DNA of 64,000 bases, taken from Roseiarcus sp963770035 (GTDB lineage: Bacteria; Pseudomonadota; Alphaproteobacteria; Rhizobiales; Beijerinckiaceae). Shown one piece after another: positions 1 through 9,678 of this stretch (its first letter is position 1; the number at the start of each line of letters is the position of its first letter). The stretch spans positions 1 to 64,000 of the forward strand of contig CAVYON010000038.1 of the NCBI GenBank assembly GCA_963770035.1, written 5' to 3'. The notes under the pieces were generated by a model. The model did not search any database. It was not told the DNA's origin and saw only the letters and a program-made list of their open reading frames with translations. The translations under genes and the position numbers were made by a program.

Positions 1-548
1 GACGGACGTCCTGGCGGACGCCCTTTTTGGGGGAACGCGCCCGGCGGGGCGATTTCAGATTTCCTTCAGAAGTCTTCCAAAAGCTTCAATTTCTTTCCGC
101 AAGGGCTTCAAAGAATTTAGTTCTTTTCCAAAAGTTGCAAAAAATTTCCGCAAATCGGGGCTTATCAATGGGTTACGGGCGAGTGAAACGGAAAAATCCT
201 GCAGGCGAACCCCTGTCCGTCGCGGCCCTGTCCCGCGCGGCTGGAGTGTGAGGACCGTCCCGCCTTTCCTCGTCCATGCCGTCCTCGCTCGCCGGCCTGA
301 CCGCCGCGTCATTGTCCGGAAGAATAACCATAGCACAGAATTTGAGTTCAAAAAAGCATTTGTCACCGGGAGAGCGCCGAGCCTCGAGGGCCAGGGTGAG
401 CGGACTTGGCGATTGGCCGCGGACGCTCGCCTCGCCCCTCGTCCTGACCTCCCTGCCCTGCGACACGGGTGGGAGAAGGGACGCGCGCTTCCAACGGCAA
501 TCGCCTCATCGGCGAAGCGCCGCCTCGCGTTCGGACAGCGCCACGCCC
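1..548. other. no gene recognised
   Basis: I see no supportable gene here. Open frames on both strands have arginine-rich, low-complexity translations typical of GC-rich shadows. The stretch from about 55 to 170 is less GC-rich than its surroundings. Confidence 0.5.
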
Positions 549-1173
549 TCACAGATGCTCGGTGCGACGGGCCCAGACGTTGTCCCAGAGCGTGTCGCGG
601 TCCGCATCGAACACTAAGGTCGGATCAGCCTCCGCGGTCGCCCAGGCCCCGGCTTCGATCTCCTTGTCGAGTTGCTGCGGTCCCCAGCCGGCGTAGCCGA
701 AGGCCACCAGGGTCTTGGCGGGTCCGCTCTTTGCGGCGATGTCGCGCAAGATCGTGACGTCGACGTCACCGACAGGCGATCGTTGACGGCGATTGTGTGC
801 GTTCGCTTATACTCAGCGCTGTGGACGACGAAGCCGACTTCCGGCTGGACTGGCCCGCCTGCAAAAACGCGCACGCTGCCCCCGACGCCGGCGCTCTTTT
901 CCCCGACTGCGTCGAGAAGGCTCGCGAGGGGTTGCTCGCCGACCGGCCGGTTGACGACGATTCCGAGGGCGCCGGTCGCATCGTCCTCGACGATCAGGAT
1001 GACCGTCTGCTCGAAGCGCGGATCGCTCATTTCGGCGCGGCGACCAGGAACTGGCCGGCGAGCGAGGCGCGGGCGGGCGCGTCTTCCGGCGCGGTCGGCA
1101 ACGCCGCTTTGAGGAATGCGGTCTGCAGGACGAAGGCTGCAACGACGAGGCCCAGACGAGCAATCGCGGACAT
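549..1173 (-). CDS. YqgE/AlgH (UPF0301) family protein with N-terminal export-like segment, frame broken twice
   Basis: The reconstructed product matches the UPF0301 family: SLAGQFLVAAPK, then MSDPRFEQTVILIVEDD and GALGIVVNRPVGE, and near the C-terminus LVAFGYAGWGPQQLDKEI. The biochemical role of the family is not settled. Two single-base frame breaks, near 1036 (between AAPK and MSDPRF) and near 775, split the gene into three frames, each of which continues the family alignment. The natural start appears to be the ATG at 1171-1173. It adds a hydrophobic leader (MSAIARLGLVVAAFVLQTAF) that E. coli YqgE lacks, so this version may be exported. I infer that the breaks are sequencing errors, because all three pieces are conserved. 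If they are real, the gene is a pseudogene. Confidence 0.8.
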
Positions 1174-1640
1174 GGCTCACCCGAAGCGTCTTGCGGGGAC
1201 GGGGCCGAGCCTAGCACGGGGGCGACGGTTGCCAAAGGAGGGCGCGTGGCGGACGTTCCCGCGGCGCGCCGCCCTACGTTCCTCGCCCGCTCGACGGAAC
1301 GGCAGGAGTACGCAAGCAGCGGCCATTCCGCAATGGCCCGGCGAACGCGCCATATCCGGCCCCTTGCTGATTGGGTGGACGGCGCCCCGAACGGCATCAA
1401 GCGTGCCAAGATGGTCGTCGTTGCAAGCGCCATCTGGAAGGGAGCCGTTCCCCGTCCGTCTCGGTACGGGAAAGGAGCGCCAAAGGAGATGTTCCGGTCT
1501 CACGCACAGGGCTGAACATGGCTGTGAGGCCGCGACCCTCGCCGCATCCTCGAATTTTCCCCCTCGGCGCGAGCGGCTACGACAGGCTTTTGGCCCTGAT
1601 CACGCGTCTTCGTGACGATCTCGTCGAACGAGAAGCGCCA
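1174..1640. other. intergenic, nothing recognised
   Basis: No open frame here resembles a known protein, and I see no RNA gene, clear repeat or terminator. Confidence 0.45.
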
Positions 1641-2257
1641 TCAACGTCGCTTTATGATGACCAATGCGCCGGCAAATTGATCATGCAGTGCTTGCTTCTT
1701 TTCAGTGAAGGCAACCATCAGAAAGCCGATACCCAAGATTAATGATGAAACAAGTTTCCCCCAATATCGCACGTTTGCCTGTCCAAACCCAATCCTCTTG
1801 AATTCATAGTTCGTAACAATCATTTTCAAAACCATTTTCCCCGGTGTCGCTTGCATTGAAGAAGCTTCCAATGCGGTAAAATATAGATAATCGGCTGCAA
1901 TACCCCATAAAAAACCAAATACACCAGCCACAACACCAATCGAGTCAGAACTAATATCGCCTCCAGTCGTGGCCGCCGCTGAAAATCCGTACATCAAACC
2001 AATAAAGCTACCTCCAATACATCCAATAATTACTACTATCATGAGTCGATCAAAAATGCCACAAATCTTCGCCAAAATCCAGCGTAATTTGCCGTGTCCT
2101 GATTTTCCTCAAAATGTTGTGCTGCATTCAGCGCATCAGGGCGGGCATCTACTTCAGTATGAAAGCGAAAATATTGTTGATAAAACTCGTCGGCGCTCAA
2201 CGCTCCGGAGCTCTTTAACTTCTGCGGTCTTTCAAGAGCCTCGATACAATCAACCAC
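1641..2257 (-). CDS. RDD family membrane protein with SHOCT-like N-terminus, frame broken once
   Basis: The N-terminal part has a SHOCT-like helix pair (LKSSGALSADEFYQQ), followed by the RDD entry motif YAGFWRRFVAFLID. After a frame break near 2045 comes a hydrophobic stretch (MIVVIIGCIGGSFIGLMYGF), further membrane segments and TPGKMVLKMIV, which is typical of the second half of RDD domains. The function of RDD proteins is poorly defined; they are small integral membrane proteins. A GTG at 2255-2257 is the apparent start and overlaps the end of the upstream gene by eight bases. Base composition is clearly AT-richer than the flanks, which suggests foreign origin. The single break between the two RDD halves is probably a sequence error. 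Confidence 0.72.
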
Positions 2258-3153
2258 AGCAGGGCCCTATACCAGTTACAGCCCCAACTTCCGAGTGCGG
2301 CCTCTCCCACTTGGCCGAAAAGCTTGCCGTCGTCGTCAAGGCGACCCTCTTGCGTGAGGCGCGATAACCCGCAAACCCAAGGCTTGCGAAGCCCGCCAGC
2401 ATCATCACCCAGGTCGTTGGTTCGGGGACCCCACCGATCGGCTGAGGCGCGACCCAGAGCAAAGGCGACGGGGCGCTGTGGGAAAAGTCGATGAGCGGTT
2501 CAGCTACGGGCAACGCGTCGATTGGCCCAAAAGCGCTCAGCGGGTTGCGGCCGAACTGATCGGCTAAAGGCGGCGACGGCGCGATGCTTTCGAGTGTGAA
2601 GCTTGAGCTGTTCGAGGAGGCCTGAACGTCTTCCGTCTGAGACATATTCTCGTCTGAAGCTCCTGTCGGGTGATGAGGCCGTTTACGTTTAATAGCGCTT
2701 TGGACGACCAGCTCGAAAGCGAATCGGAAAAATGAATTGCCGCCCAGCGTGTATTGGTCCTCGCTGTCCCCGCCCAACAGGATCGGCGGGAAGGTCGGCG
2801 CGGATCCGAGGATTTGTAGGCGGACGTCAGACCCGCCCAAACCCGACCCACAGCGCTGCGAAGTCGCCAGCGCTCAGACAGGCCGGCGACCCGCTATCGC
2901 CGTCGGAATCCACGAAGGATCCAAAAAAGCCTTCCGACGCATTTGACACCACTGCGAACTCAGCATGCCCCTGGCTAGGCGCGCCTCCGCCTCCTGCGGC
3001 CAAAGTGTGGACAGGTTGCGGCTGGAAAATCCTGTAGAAAACGGTAGCCGTTGTAGCGGAAGCAGTCGAAGCCGCCAATGCCACAACTACGATAAAGGCT
3101 TTTCCACTCAAGGCGGCTGCCCCATTATGAGCAATTTTCAACGTCGTTAACAA
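2250..3153 (-). CDS. PEP-CTERM sorting domain protein, frame broken once
   Basis: A signal-peptide-like N-terminus (GKAFIVVVALAASTASAT) leads into a Gly/Ser-rich secreted region and ends in the PEP-CTERM anchor VPEPTTWVMMLAGFASLGFAGYR followed by basic residues. In this family the anchor is recognised and cleaved by an exosortase (EpsH/XrtA type), and the protein goes to the cell surface or exopolysaccharide. No exosortase gene lies in this window. A frame break near 2830 joins AALWVGFG to GSDVRLQILGS. The reading frame runs about 30 residues beyond the basic end of the anchor, which is longer than usual. The only in-frame start I find is a TTG at 3151-3153, so the start is uncertain. Confidence 0.72.
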
Positions 3154-3451
3154 TTAAACGATAACATGTAAACGCCGAAGTGCAAGTAAACACCAGTCAC
3201 GTGTGCCCGTATTTCGACGTAATGGTTCGCTGAGGTCTCTGACCTGTCCCGCGCTGGTCTCCTTCTACCGGCAATTTCTCAGGCGGGTTTCTAAAGCGGA
3301 TCGGTTTTGAAAGCCTCTGCGGCGCTTTGAATTCTTGGATTAAGGCCGGAAATCGACCGCCTTCCCACCGTCGCGGTTCGGAGCGCCCGCTTTACGTCGA
3401 CTCCGGTCGCTCGGCGCGGCAGCGCAATCGCAGATCTCGACCCGCACGCGT
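3154..3451. other. intergenic upstream of the PEP-CTERM gene
   Basis: AT-rich bases around 3150-3200 probably hold the promoter of the PEP-CTERM gene; on the minus strand there is a TTGCAC-like -35. Nothing else is recognisable. Confidence 0.35.
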
Positions 3452-4024
3452 TCAGCTTTCGCCCTCCCCGTCCCAGAGCCGCGCGATCGCCTTCAGGGGC
3501 GCGGCGAGACTGCGGTAGGTTTCGAGGCCGATCGCGTCGATGATCGTCTGCTCGTGGCGGTCGGAGAGGGCGTGCAACTCGGTCATCAGGCTTTTGCCCT
3601 TTTCGGTCAGCATCAGCGCATAGCTGCGGCGATCGCCCGGGGTTGGGTCGCGGCGCACCAGCTTTCGTCTCTCGAGCAGGTCGATCATGGCGACGAAATT
3701 GGCGCGCTTGATGCCGAGCGCGGCGCTGACCTCGCCCTGCTTCAGGCCAGGATTGCATTCGATCACCGTCAGGATCGAATATTGCCCGGGGCGGATGTCG
3801 TGGGCTTCGAAGGCGGCGAAGAAATCCCTGAACACCGCCATCTGGGCGCGGCGCAAGAGATAGCCGATTCGCCGGTCGAGCGGCCCGTAGTCGACGCCGG
3901 CGCGCTCGGGCGCCGCCATGTCCCCGTCCGCCGCCCCGACCTTGCCTGCGGCCCTGCGGACCCGTGCAGACGTCGCGCTCACCCGCGCCTCCCGCGCTTT
4001 TTGATCCGACTTGGCGTCTGCCAA
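3452..4024 (-). CDS. MarR family transcriptional regulator (CouR-like by context)
   Basis: A 190-residue protein whose last 140 residues form a MarR winged helix-turn-helix: the dimerisation helix around RRAQMAVFRDFFAAFEAHDI, the recognition region GLKQGEVSAALGIKRANFVAMID, and the wing LVRRDPTPGDRRSYALMLTEKG. The first 45 residues are a basic, Ala-rich tail. It is divergent from a branched-chain-type ABC transporter and hydroxycinnamate-type genes, the arrangement of the CouR repressor in Rhodopseudomonas palustris, which is released by p-coumaroyl-CoA. By analogy it should repress the transporter and catabolic genes. The MarR assignment is firm, the effector is inference. A palindrome at 4245-4259 is a likely operator. 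Confidence 0.88.
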   Translation of the reverse strand: MADAKSDQKAREARVSATSARVRRAAGKVGAADGDMAAPERAGVDYGPLDRRIGYLLRRAQMAVFRDFFAAFEAHDIRPGQYSILTVIECNPGLKQGEVSAALGIKRANFVAMIDLLERRKLVRRDPTPGDRRSYALMLTEKGKSLMTELHALSDRHEQTIIDAIGLETYRSLAAPLKAIARLWDGEGES

Positions 4025-4044
4025 GGAGGGCGCCAGCTTCCCCG

Positions 4045-4165
4045 ACCCTCGTCCTGAGGAGCCCGCGGAGCGGGCGTCTCGAAGGACGATCCAGTGGACG
4101 CGACCGAGCGTGCTGGAGCGTCCTTCGAGACGCGTCGCCTGCGGCGCCGCTCCTCAGGACGAGGG
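4045..4165. repeat. inverted pair of 'CCTCGTCCTGAGGAGC...TCTCGAAGGACG' elements
   Basis: Two copies of a roughly 45-base palindromic element lie head to head (about 4045-4088 and 4119-4165), separated by 30 bases. Another inverted pair of the same family is at 20608-20725. This is a REP/BIME-like arrangement. Confidence 0.75.
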
Positions 4166-4220
4166 CGTGGGAAAAACATCCCTATTCTTGTCACTCGCCC
4201 AAATTCTTCCTCGCCCCACA

Positions 4221-4259
4221 TTGACACGGAACGATGGGTATGAACAATAACAATTATTG
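4221..4259 (+). promoter_or_regulatory. promoter with MarR-type operator palindrome
   Basis: TTGACA at 4221-4226 is a good -35 for the transporter operon. A perfect inverted repeat CAATAA-CAA-TTATTG at 4245-4259 covers the expected -10 zone, 75 bases before the substrate-binding protein start. A repressor bound there would block transcription. The palindrome is visible; assigning it to the adjacent MarR protein is inference. Confidence 0.5.
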
Positions 4260-4334
4260 CGCGAACCAAATCCCGGGGCGAACCTGGGCGCGCGGGTTCA
4301 CCTCAGGAAACGCAACACCCAAGGAGCGGGCTCC

Positions 4335-5495
4335 ATGTCGACAAAATTCTCCGGTCTCACTTTCGGCGCGGCGCTGGCGGCGCTCTTGCCGGCCGCAGCC
4401 CATGCGCAGATCCATGTCGGGATCGTCGTCTCCGAGACCGGGCCGGCGGCGGCGCTCGGAATTCCACAGAAGAACACGCTCGCGCAACTGCCCAAAGAAA
4501 TCGACGGCCGGACGATCGAATACACCCTGCTCGACGACGCCACCGATCCGACCAAGGCGGTCGCCGATGCGCGAAAACTCGTCGCCGAGCACAATATCGA
4601 CTTTCTGATCGGCTCGTCGGCGACGCCCTCGACCCTCGCGCTGGTCGACGTCGCGGCCGAGACCAAGACGCCCTATTGCGCCATGGTGCCGACCAAGGCG
4701 ACCGTCTGGCCGCTCGACGACAAGCGCCGCTGGGTGTTCAAGGCCCCGCAGGACGACGCCATCATGGCCGCCGCCGTATTCGATCACATGAAAGACGCGG
4801 GCGTGAAAACAATCGCCTTCATCGGCTACACCGACGGATACGGCGAGGGCTGGCTGACCGCCGCGAAGGACGCCGCCAAGGCGCGGGGCATCGACATCGT
4901 CGACGTCGAGCGCTTCCAGCGCAGCGACACCAGCGTCGACGCGCAGGCGCTGAAGATCCTCTCGTCCAATCCCGACGCCGTGCTGATCGCCGCGTCCGGC
5001 ACCGTCGCCGTCATGCCGCAGAAGGCGCTCAAGGACCTCGGCTACGCCAAGCCCATCTACCAGACGCACGGCGTCTCGACGATGGAGTTCATCCGCGTCG
5101 GCGGCAAGGACGTCGAGGGCACGGTCTTCCCGGCGGGTCCGGTGGTGGTGGCGAGCCTCCTGCCCGACAGCCACCCGAGCAAGGCGGTCGGCCTCGCCTA
5201 CATCAAGGCCTACGAGGCCAACAACAAGACGCCCTTCGCCGCCTTCGGCGCGCATCTGGCCGATTGCGATTCGATCATGCTCGGCGGCGTCAAGGCCGCG
5301 CTCGAGAAGGGCAAGCCCGGCACGCCGGAGTTCCGCTCAGCCCTGCGCGATGCGGTCGAGCATACGCACGAACTCGCCGCCAACCACGGCGTCTACACCT
5401 ACTCGCCGACCGACCATTCCGGCCTCGACAAGCGCTCGCGCGTGCTGATCAAGATCGTCGACGGCAAGTGGACGCTCCTGCCCGACCCGAAGTGA
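4335..5495 (+). CDS. ABC transporter periplasmic substrate-binding protein (Liv type; aromatic acid candidate)
   Basis: A 386-residue Leu/Ile/Val-binding-protein-like receptor (periplasmic-binding fold type I). The signal peptide (FGAALAALLPAAAHA) is followed by mature IHVGIVVSETGPAAALG, the usual first strand. ATG 4335 is chosen because AAGGAG sits nine bases upstream and the signal peptide starts there. It is the first gene of a livJ-H-M-G-F-type set next to feruloyl-CoA synthase and a crotonase. In R. palustris the related CouP binds p-coumarate, so an aromatic acid ligand is more likely here than an amino acid. The family is certain, the ligand is inference. The frame is intact. Confidence 0.88.
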   Translation: MSTKFSGLTFGAALAALLPAAAHAQIHVGIVVSETGPAAALGIPQKNTLAQLPKEIDGRTIEYTLLDDATDPTKAVADARKLVAEHNIDFLIGSSATPSTLALVDVAAETKTPYCAMVPTKATVWPLDDKRRWVFKAPQDDAIMAAAVFDHMKDAGVKTIAFIGYTDGYGEGWLTAAKDAAKARGIDIVDVERFQRSDTSVDAQALKILSSNPDAVLIAASGTVAVMPQKALKDLGYAKPIYQTHGVSTMEFIRVGGKDVEGTVFPAGPVVVASLLPDSHPSKAVGLAYIKAYEANNKTPFAAFGAHLADCDSIMLGGVKAALEKGKPGTPEFRSALRDAVEHTHELAANHGVYTYSPTDHSGLDKRSRVLIKIVDGKWTLLPDPK

Positions 5496-5628
5496 TCGGC
5501 CGCGGCAGGCATGATTGGAGGGTGCGCGTCTCGTGCGCCGGGCGGCGAGACGCCGCCCCTCCAATTCGCAGCGCTTAGAGCGAGACGAGATATGATTGCG
5601 CCAGTGCGGCCGAGCGGAAGGCGCGAGT

Positions 5629-5812
5629 CCCTTCTCCCCTTGCGGGAGAAGGTGTCGCCGAAGGCGACGGATGAGGGGTCGCCGCCGCCAAGACCGGTCA
5701 ACAGAAATGCGTTCGCCTCTGACCCCGGCGGCGTGCGCGGTCCAGGCGCTTCGCGCCGGACCCCTCATCCGGCCGGCTGTCGCCGGCCACCTTCTCCCGC
5801 AAGGGGCGAAGG
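5629..5812. repeat. paired 'CTTCTCCC-TTGC-GGGAGAAGG...CGGATGAGGGG' repeats
   Basis: One copy (about 5629-5678) and an inverted copy (about 5761-5812) of a common palindromic intergenic element lie between the binding-protein gene and the permease gene. Inside the operon they may form a hairpin that lowers expression of the downstream membrane genes relative to the binding protein, but this is inference. Confidence 0.75.
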
Positions 5813-5929
5813 AGGATCGCGCCCGACGAAGGGATGGGAATCGCGTAGCCCCGTGGCCAAGGGGCGCCCTCTTCCCTCTCACGGGAAGCCTGTCGGCGCC
5901 AGCCAGCCGGATTGGGGCCTGAGGGCGCC

Positions 5930-6975
5930 ATGAGCCCGACCGTCCTGCTCTTCCTCGCCCAGGACGGCGCGATGAACGGCGCGGTCTATGCGCTGCTCGG
6001 CGTGACGCTTGTGCTCATGTTCACCGTCACGCGCGTGATTTTCGTCGCCCAGGGCGAGTTCGTCGCCTGGGGCGCCTTGACCATGGCGGCGCTGCAGAAC
6101 GGCGCCCTGCCCGGCACGGCGAAGCTGCTTGTCGGCTTCGGCGTCGCCGCGGCGGTCGTCGAGGTCTTGCGCGCCCGCGGCCGCCTCAAGGCGCGCCGGC
6201 TCGCCCTGATCGCCGCGCGGGACGTCGTCATCCCTATCGCCGTGCTCGCGCTCGCCGCCGCGCTCGCGCCGATGAAGCCCGGCATGGCGGTCGACGCCCT
6301 CCTCACCCTGGCGCTGATCGTGCCGATGGGGCCGCTCGTCTACCGGCTCGCCTTCCAGCCGCTCGCCGACGCGAGCGTGCTGATCCTGTTCATCGCCGCC
6401 ATCGGCGTCGCATCTGGCGATGTCCGGCCTCGGCCTTGCGGTGTTCGGCGCCGAAGGCTCGCGCCTCGACCCGATGCTGAGCGGCACGCTTCCCATCGGG
6501 CCGATCATGGTCAAGATGCAGAGCCTCGCGGTCATCGCCGTGACCGCTGCGGTGATGGCGGGCCTCTACCTCTTCTTCGAGCGCACGCTGCTCGGCAAGG
6601 CCTTGCGCGCGACCGCGGTCAACCGGCTCGGCGCGCGGCTGGTCGGCGTGCGCGTCGACGGCACGGCGCGGACCGCCTTCGCGCTCGCCGCCGGCATCGG
6701 CGCGCTCTCGGGCATCCTGATCGGCCCGTTGACCACGGTCGCCTACGACACCGGCTTTCTGATCGGCCTCAAGGGCTTCGTCGCGGCGATCATCGCCGGG
6801 CTCGCGAGCTATCCCATGACGGCGCTGGCCGCGCTCGCCATCGGCCTCCTCGAATCCTACTCGGCCTTCTTCGCCAGCGCCTTCAAGGAGGTGATCGTCT
6901 TCGGCGTCATCATCCCGTTCCTGCTGTGGCGCTCCTACGCCGGCGGCGCCCGCCGCCGACGAAGAGGACGAGTGA
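5930..6975 (+). CDS. Liv-type ABC transporter permease (LivH family), frame broken
   Basis: Inner-membrane permease of a branched-chain-type ABC importer. The N-terminus (DGAMNGAVYALLGVTLVLMF, then VIFVAQGEFVAWGA) is the standard LivH beginning. After a frame break near 6412 the protein resumes with LVGVRVDGTARTAFALAAGIG and GFVAAIIAGLASYPMTA, the conserved LivH cytoplasmic loop. A second base shift near 6945 would bring in a TGA at 6973-6975 that overlaps the GTG start of the next gene by three bases, the usual livH/livM junction. Without that shift the frame would run straight into livM. Both breaks look like sequence errors because conserved blocks continue on either side. Confidence 0.8.
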
Positions 6976-8766
6976 GAGCCGTGAGCGTCTCGTCCCGCCT
7001 CTCGCCGCGTCTGGTCAGCCTTGTCGTCATCGCGCTGATGGCGGTCGCGCCGCTCCTGCCCTTCACGCCGAGCTTCTGGATCACGCTGGCCGGCTATATC
7101 GGACTTGCGAGCCTCGTCGCCATCGGCCTCGTGCTGTTGACCGGCGTCGGCGGCATGACCTCGTTCGGACAGGCGGCCTTCGTCGGCTTCGGCGCCTATG
7201 CGACTGCCGTCTTGACCACCAGGTTCGGCTTCTCGCCCTGGGCGACGCTGCCGGTCTCGCTCATCGCCACCGGCCTCGCCGCGCTCGCCATCGGGCTCGT
7301 CACGGTCAGGCTCTCCGGCCACTACCTGCCGCTCGGCACCATCGCCTGGGGCATCAGCTTCTTCTATCTCTTCGGCAATCTCGCCGTGCTCGGCGGCTAT
7401 GACGGGATCAGCGGCATTCCGCCGTTCGCGATCGGCCCGTGGCAGCTGATCGACGCGCGCGCCGTCTATTATCTCATCTGGATCGCCGTGCTGATCGCGG
7501 TCGTGCTGAGCAACAACCTGCTCGACAGCCGCATGGGCCGCGCCATCCGGGCGCTGCGCGGCGGCGGCGCCTTCGCCGAATCCTTCGGGGTCGACACGGC
7601 GCACGCGAAGCTCGTCGTGTTCGTCTACGCGGGCCTGCTCGCCGGCCTCTCCGGCTGGCTCTACGCGCATGTGCAGAGGTCGGTCAGCCCATCGCCGTTC
7701 GGCCTGTCCGCCGGCATCGAATATCTCCTGATGGCGGTGCTCGGCGGCTCGGGCGCGGTGCTCGGCGGCGTCGTCGGGGCCGGCGTCGTCGCGGTGCTGA
7801 ACGACCAGTTGCAGAACTGGCTGCCGAAGCTGATGGAGGGCGGCGGCAACCTCGATACGATCGTGTTCGGCGTCGTCATGGTGGCGGCGCTGCAGTTCGC
7901 CCGCGCGGGCTTATGGCCGGCGCTGCGCCGCCTCGGGCCCGCGCCGGCGCCGAAGGCGATCGACCTCTCCGCGCCGCCCCTGCCGAAGCGGCCGATGAGT
8001 GAAAAGGGCGCGCCGCTGCTCGAGGTCATTGGCGTCAGCAAGCGGTTCGGCGGCCTCGTCGCGGTCAACGACGTCAGCTTCTCCGTGCGCGGCGGCGAGA
8101 TCGTCGGCCTGATCGGCCCCAACGGCGCCGGCAAGAGCACGACCTTCAATCTGCTGACCGGCGTCGCTGAGGCGAGCTCCGGCGAAGTCCGCTTCCGCGG
8201 CGAGCGGATCGACGGTTTGCCGGCGCGCGACATCGCCGCCCGCGGGATCGGCCGCACGTTCCAGCACGCCAAGCTCGTGCCGGGCATGACGGTGCTCGAG
8301 AACGTCGCCATCGGCGCGCATCTGCGCGCCCGGGCCGGCGCGCTTCGCCTCGCTTCTGCGCCTCGACCGCGCCCGCGAGGCGGAGATCATCGCCGAGGCG
8401 GCGCGCCAGATCGAGCGCGTCGGCCTCGCCAAGCACATGCACAAACCGGCCGGCTCGCTGGCGCTCGGCCAGGCCCGCGTCGCCGAGATCGCGCGCGCGC
8501 TCTGCCTCGATCCGGCGCTGCTGCTGCTCGACGAGCCCGCCGCGGGCCTGCGCCACGGCGAGAAGAAAGAGCTTGCGGCGCTGCTCAGGCAGTTGCGCGC
8601 CGACGGCATGAGCGTGCTGCTGGTCGAGCACGACATGGATTTCGTCATGCAGCTCACCGACCACATCGTCGTGCTCGATTTCGGCGCCAAGATCGCCGAG
8701 GGCGCGCCGAAGGCGATCGCCGAGAGCCCGGTCGTGCTCGAAGCCTATCTCGGGGGCGTCGAATGA
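6972..8766 (+). CDS. fused Liv-type permease and ATP-binding protein (LivM-LivG), one frame break in the ATPase
   Basis: The permease half (GTG start at 6972 or 6981) contains LTGVGGMTSFGQAAFVGFGA and RLSGHYLPLGTIAWGISFF, both typical of LivM. With no stop codon it continues through a Pro-rich linker (about 7930-7995) into a LivG ATPase: LLEVIGVSKRFGG, Walker A GPNGAGKST, GIGRTFQHAKLV, Walker B LLLLDEPAAGL and H-loop VLLVEHDMDFV. Such fusions are known in Rhizobiales. An ATG at 7995 in the same frame could be a separate livG start. A one-base break near 8335 splits the ATPase before DRAREAEIIAEAARQ, probably a sequence error. In place of the usual LSGGQ signature it reads SLALGQ, as in other LivG-type proteins. 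Confidence 0.82.
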
Positions 8767-9484
8767 GCGCCGCCGATCCTGAAGACCGACGCTTTGAGCG
8801 TCGCCTACGGGCGGGTCGAGGCGGTGCGCGCCGCCTCGATCGCCATTCCGGCCGGCGGTGTCGGCGACCGTGATCGGCGCCAACGGCGCGGGCAAGACGA
8901 GCCTGCTGAACGCGATCATGGGCGTCCTGCCGTCGAGCGGCGGCGTCATGTTCGACGGCCGTCCGCTCGGCCGCACGCCGATCGAGGAGCGGGTCGACGG
9001 CGGCTTGAGCCTGGTGCCGGAGAAGCGCGAGCTGTTCGGCTCGATGTCGGTCGAGGACAATCTCAGCCTCGGCGCCTACCGGCTCGGCGGCAAGGCGATC
9101 CGCAGCGGACTGAGCGAGGTCTACGCCCGCTTTCCCCGCCTCGGCGAACGGCGGAGCCAGACGGCCGGCACGATGTCGGGCGGCGAGCGGCAGATGCTCG
9201 CCATGGGCCGGGCGCTGATGGGACGGCCGCGCGTCTTGATGCTCGACGAGCCGAGCCTCGGCCTCGCGCCGCGCATCGTCAGGGAGATCTTCGCCATCGT
9301 CGCCGAGCTCAAGACGACCGGCGTGTCGATCCTGCTGGTCGAGCAGAACGCCCGCGCCGCCCTGCAAATCGCCGACTGGGCCTATGTGATGGAGCTCGGC
9401 GAGATCGTCATGCAGGGCCCCGCAGCCGAGCTGGCGGGCGACAAGCGGGTGATCGAAAGCTACCTTGGGCTCGGGCGGCGATGA
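8763..9484 (+). CDS. Liv-type ABC transporter ATP-binding protein (LivF family), frame broken twice near the start
   Basis: Second ATPase of the importer. Its ATG at 8763 overlaps the preceding TGA as ATGA. LSVAYGRVEAVRAASIAIPA, Walker A GANGAGKTS, LVPEKRELFGSMSVEDNL, signature MSGGERQM, Walker B VLMLDEPSLGLAP and SILLVEQNARAAL are all LivF-typical. Frame breaks near 8775 and 8856 fall before the Walker A motif. From the GTG at 8858 the frame is clean to the stop. I regard the breaks as sequencing errors, since every conserved block is present. Confidence 0.83.
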
Positions 9485-9678
9485 GCGCGAACGACCTCCC
9501 TCGCCGCGGCGCGCCCCCTCCACCGTCCTCCGGACGGTCCCTCCCCCGTTTCGCTTGCGCTACACGGGGGGGGCGGAGAGGCGCCGGCGCTCTCCTCCCC
9601 TGCCGAAGGCGGTGGAGGGGGCAGCGCGAACGCACGATTGAATTGTCGATTACCGCGAACACAGGAAGGACCAAGCTC
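9485..9678. repeat. GC-rich palindromic spacer between transporter and hydratase genes
   Basis: The interval around 9515-9630 has complementary Cys/Gly-codon-like runs (CCCTCCACCGTCC...GGTGGAGGGGG), a hairpin-forming intergenic repeat. No gene is visible. Confidence 0.4.

Noticed and set aside
549..1173. Programmed frameshifting in yqgE, pbpC or ligA
   Set aside because: The breaks lie in GC-rich sequence without slippery motifs and are too many. Sequence error explains all of them together.
1177..1503. Minus-strand frame upstream of yqgE as a separate small gene
   Set aside because: Arg-rich composition, no domain and no convincing ribosome site.
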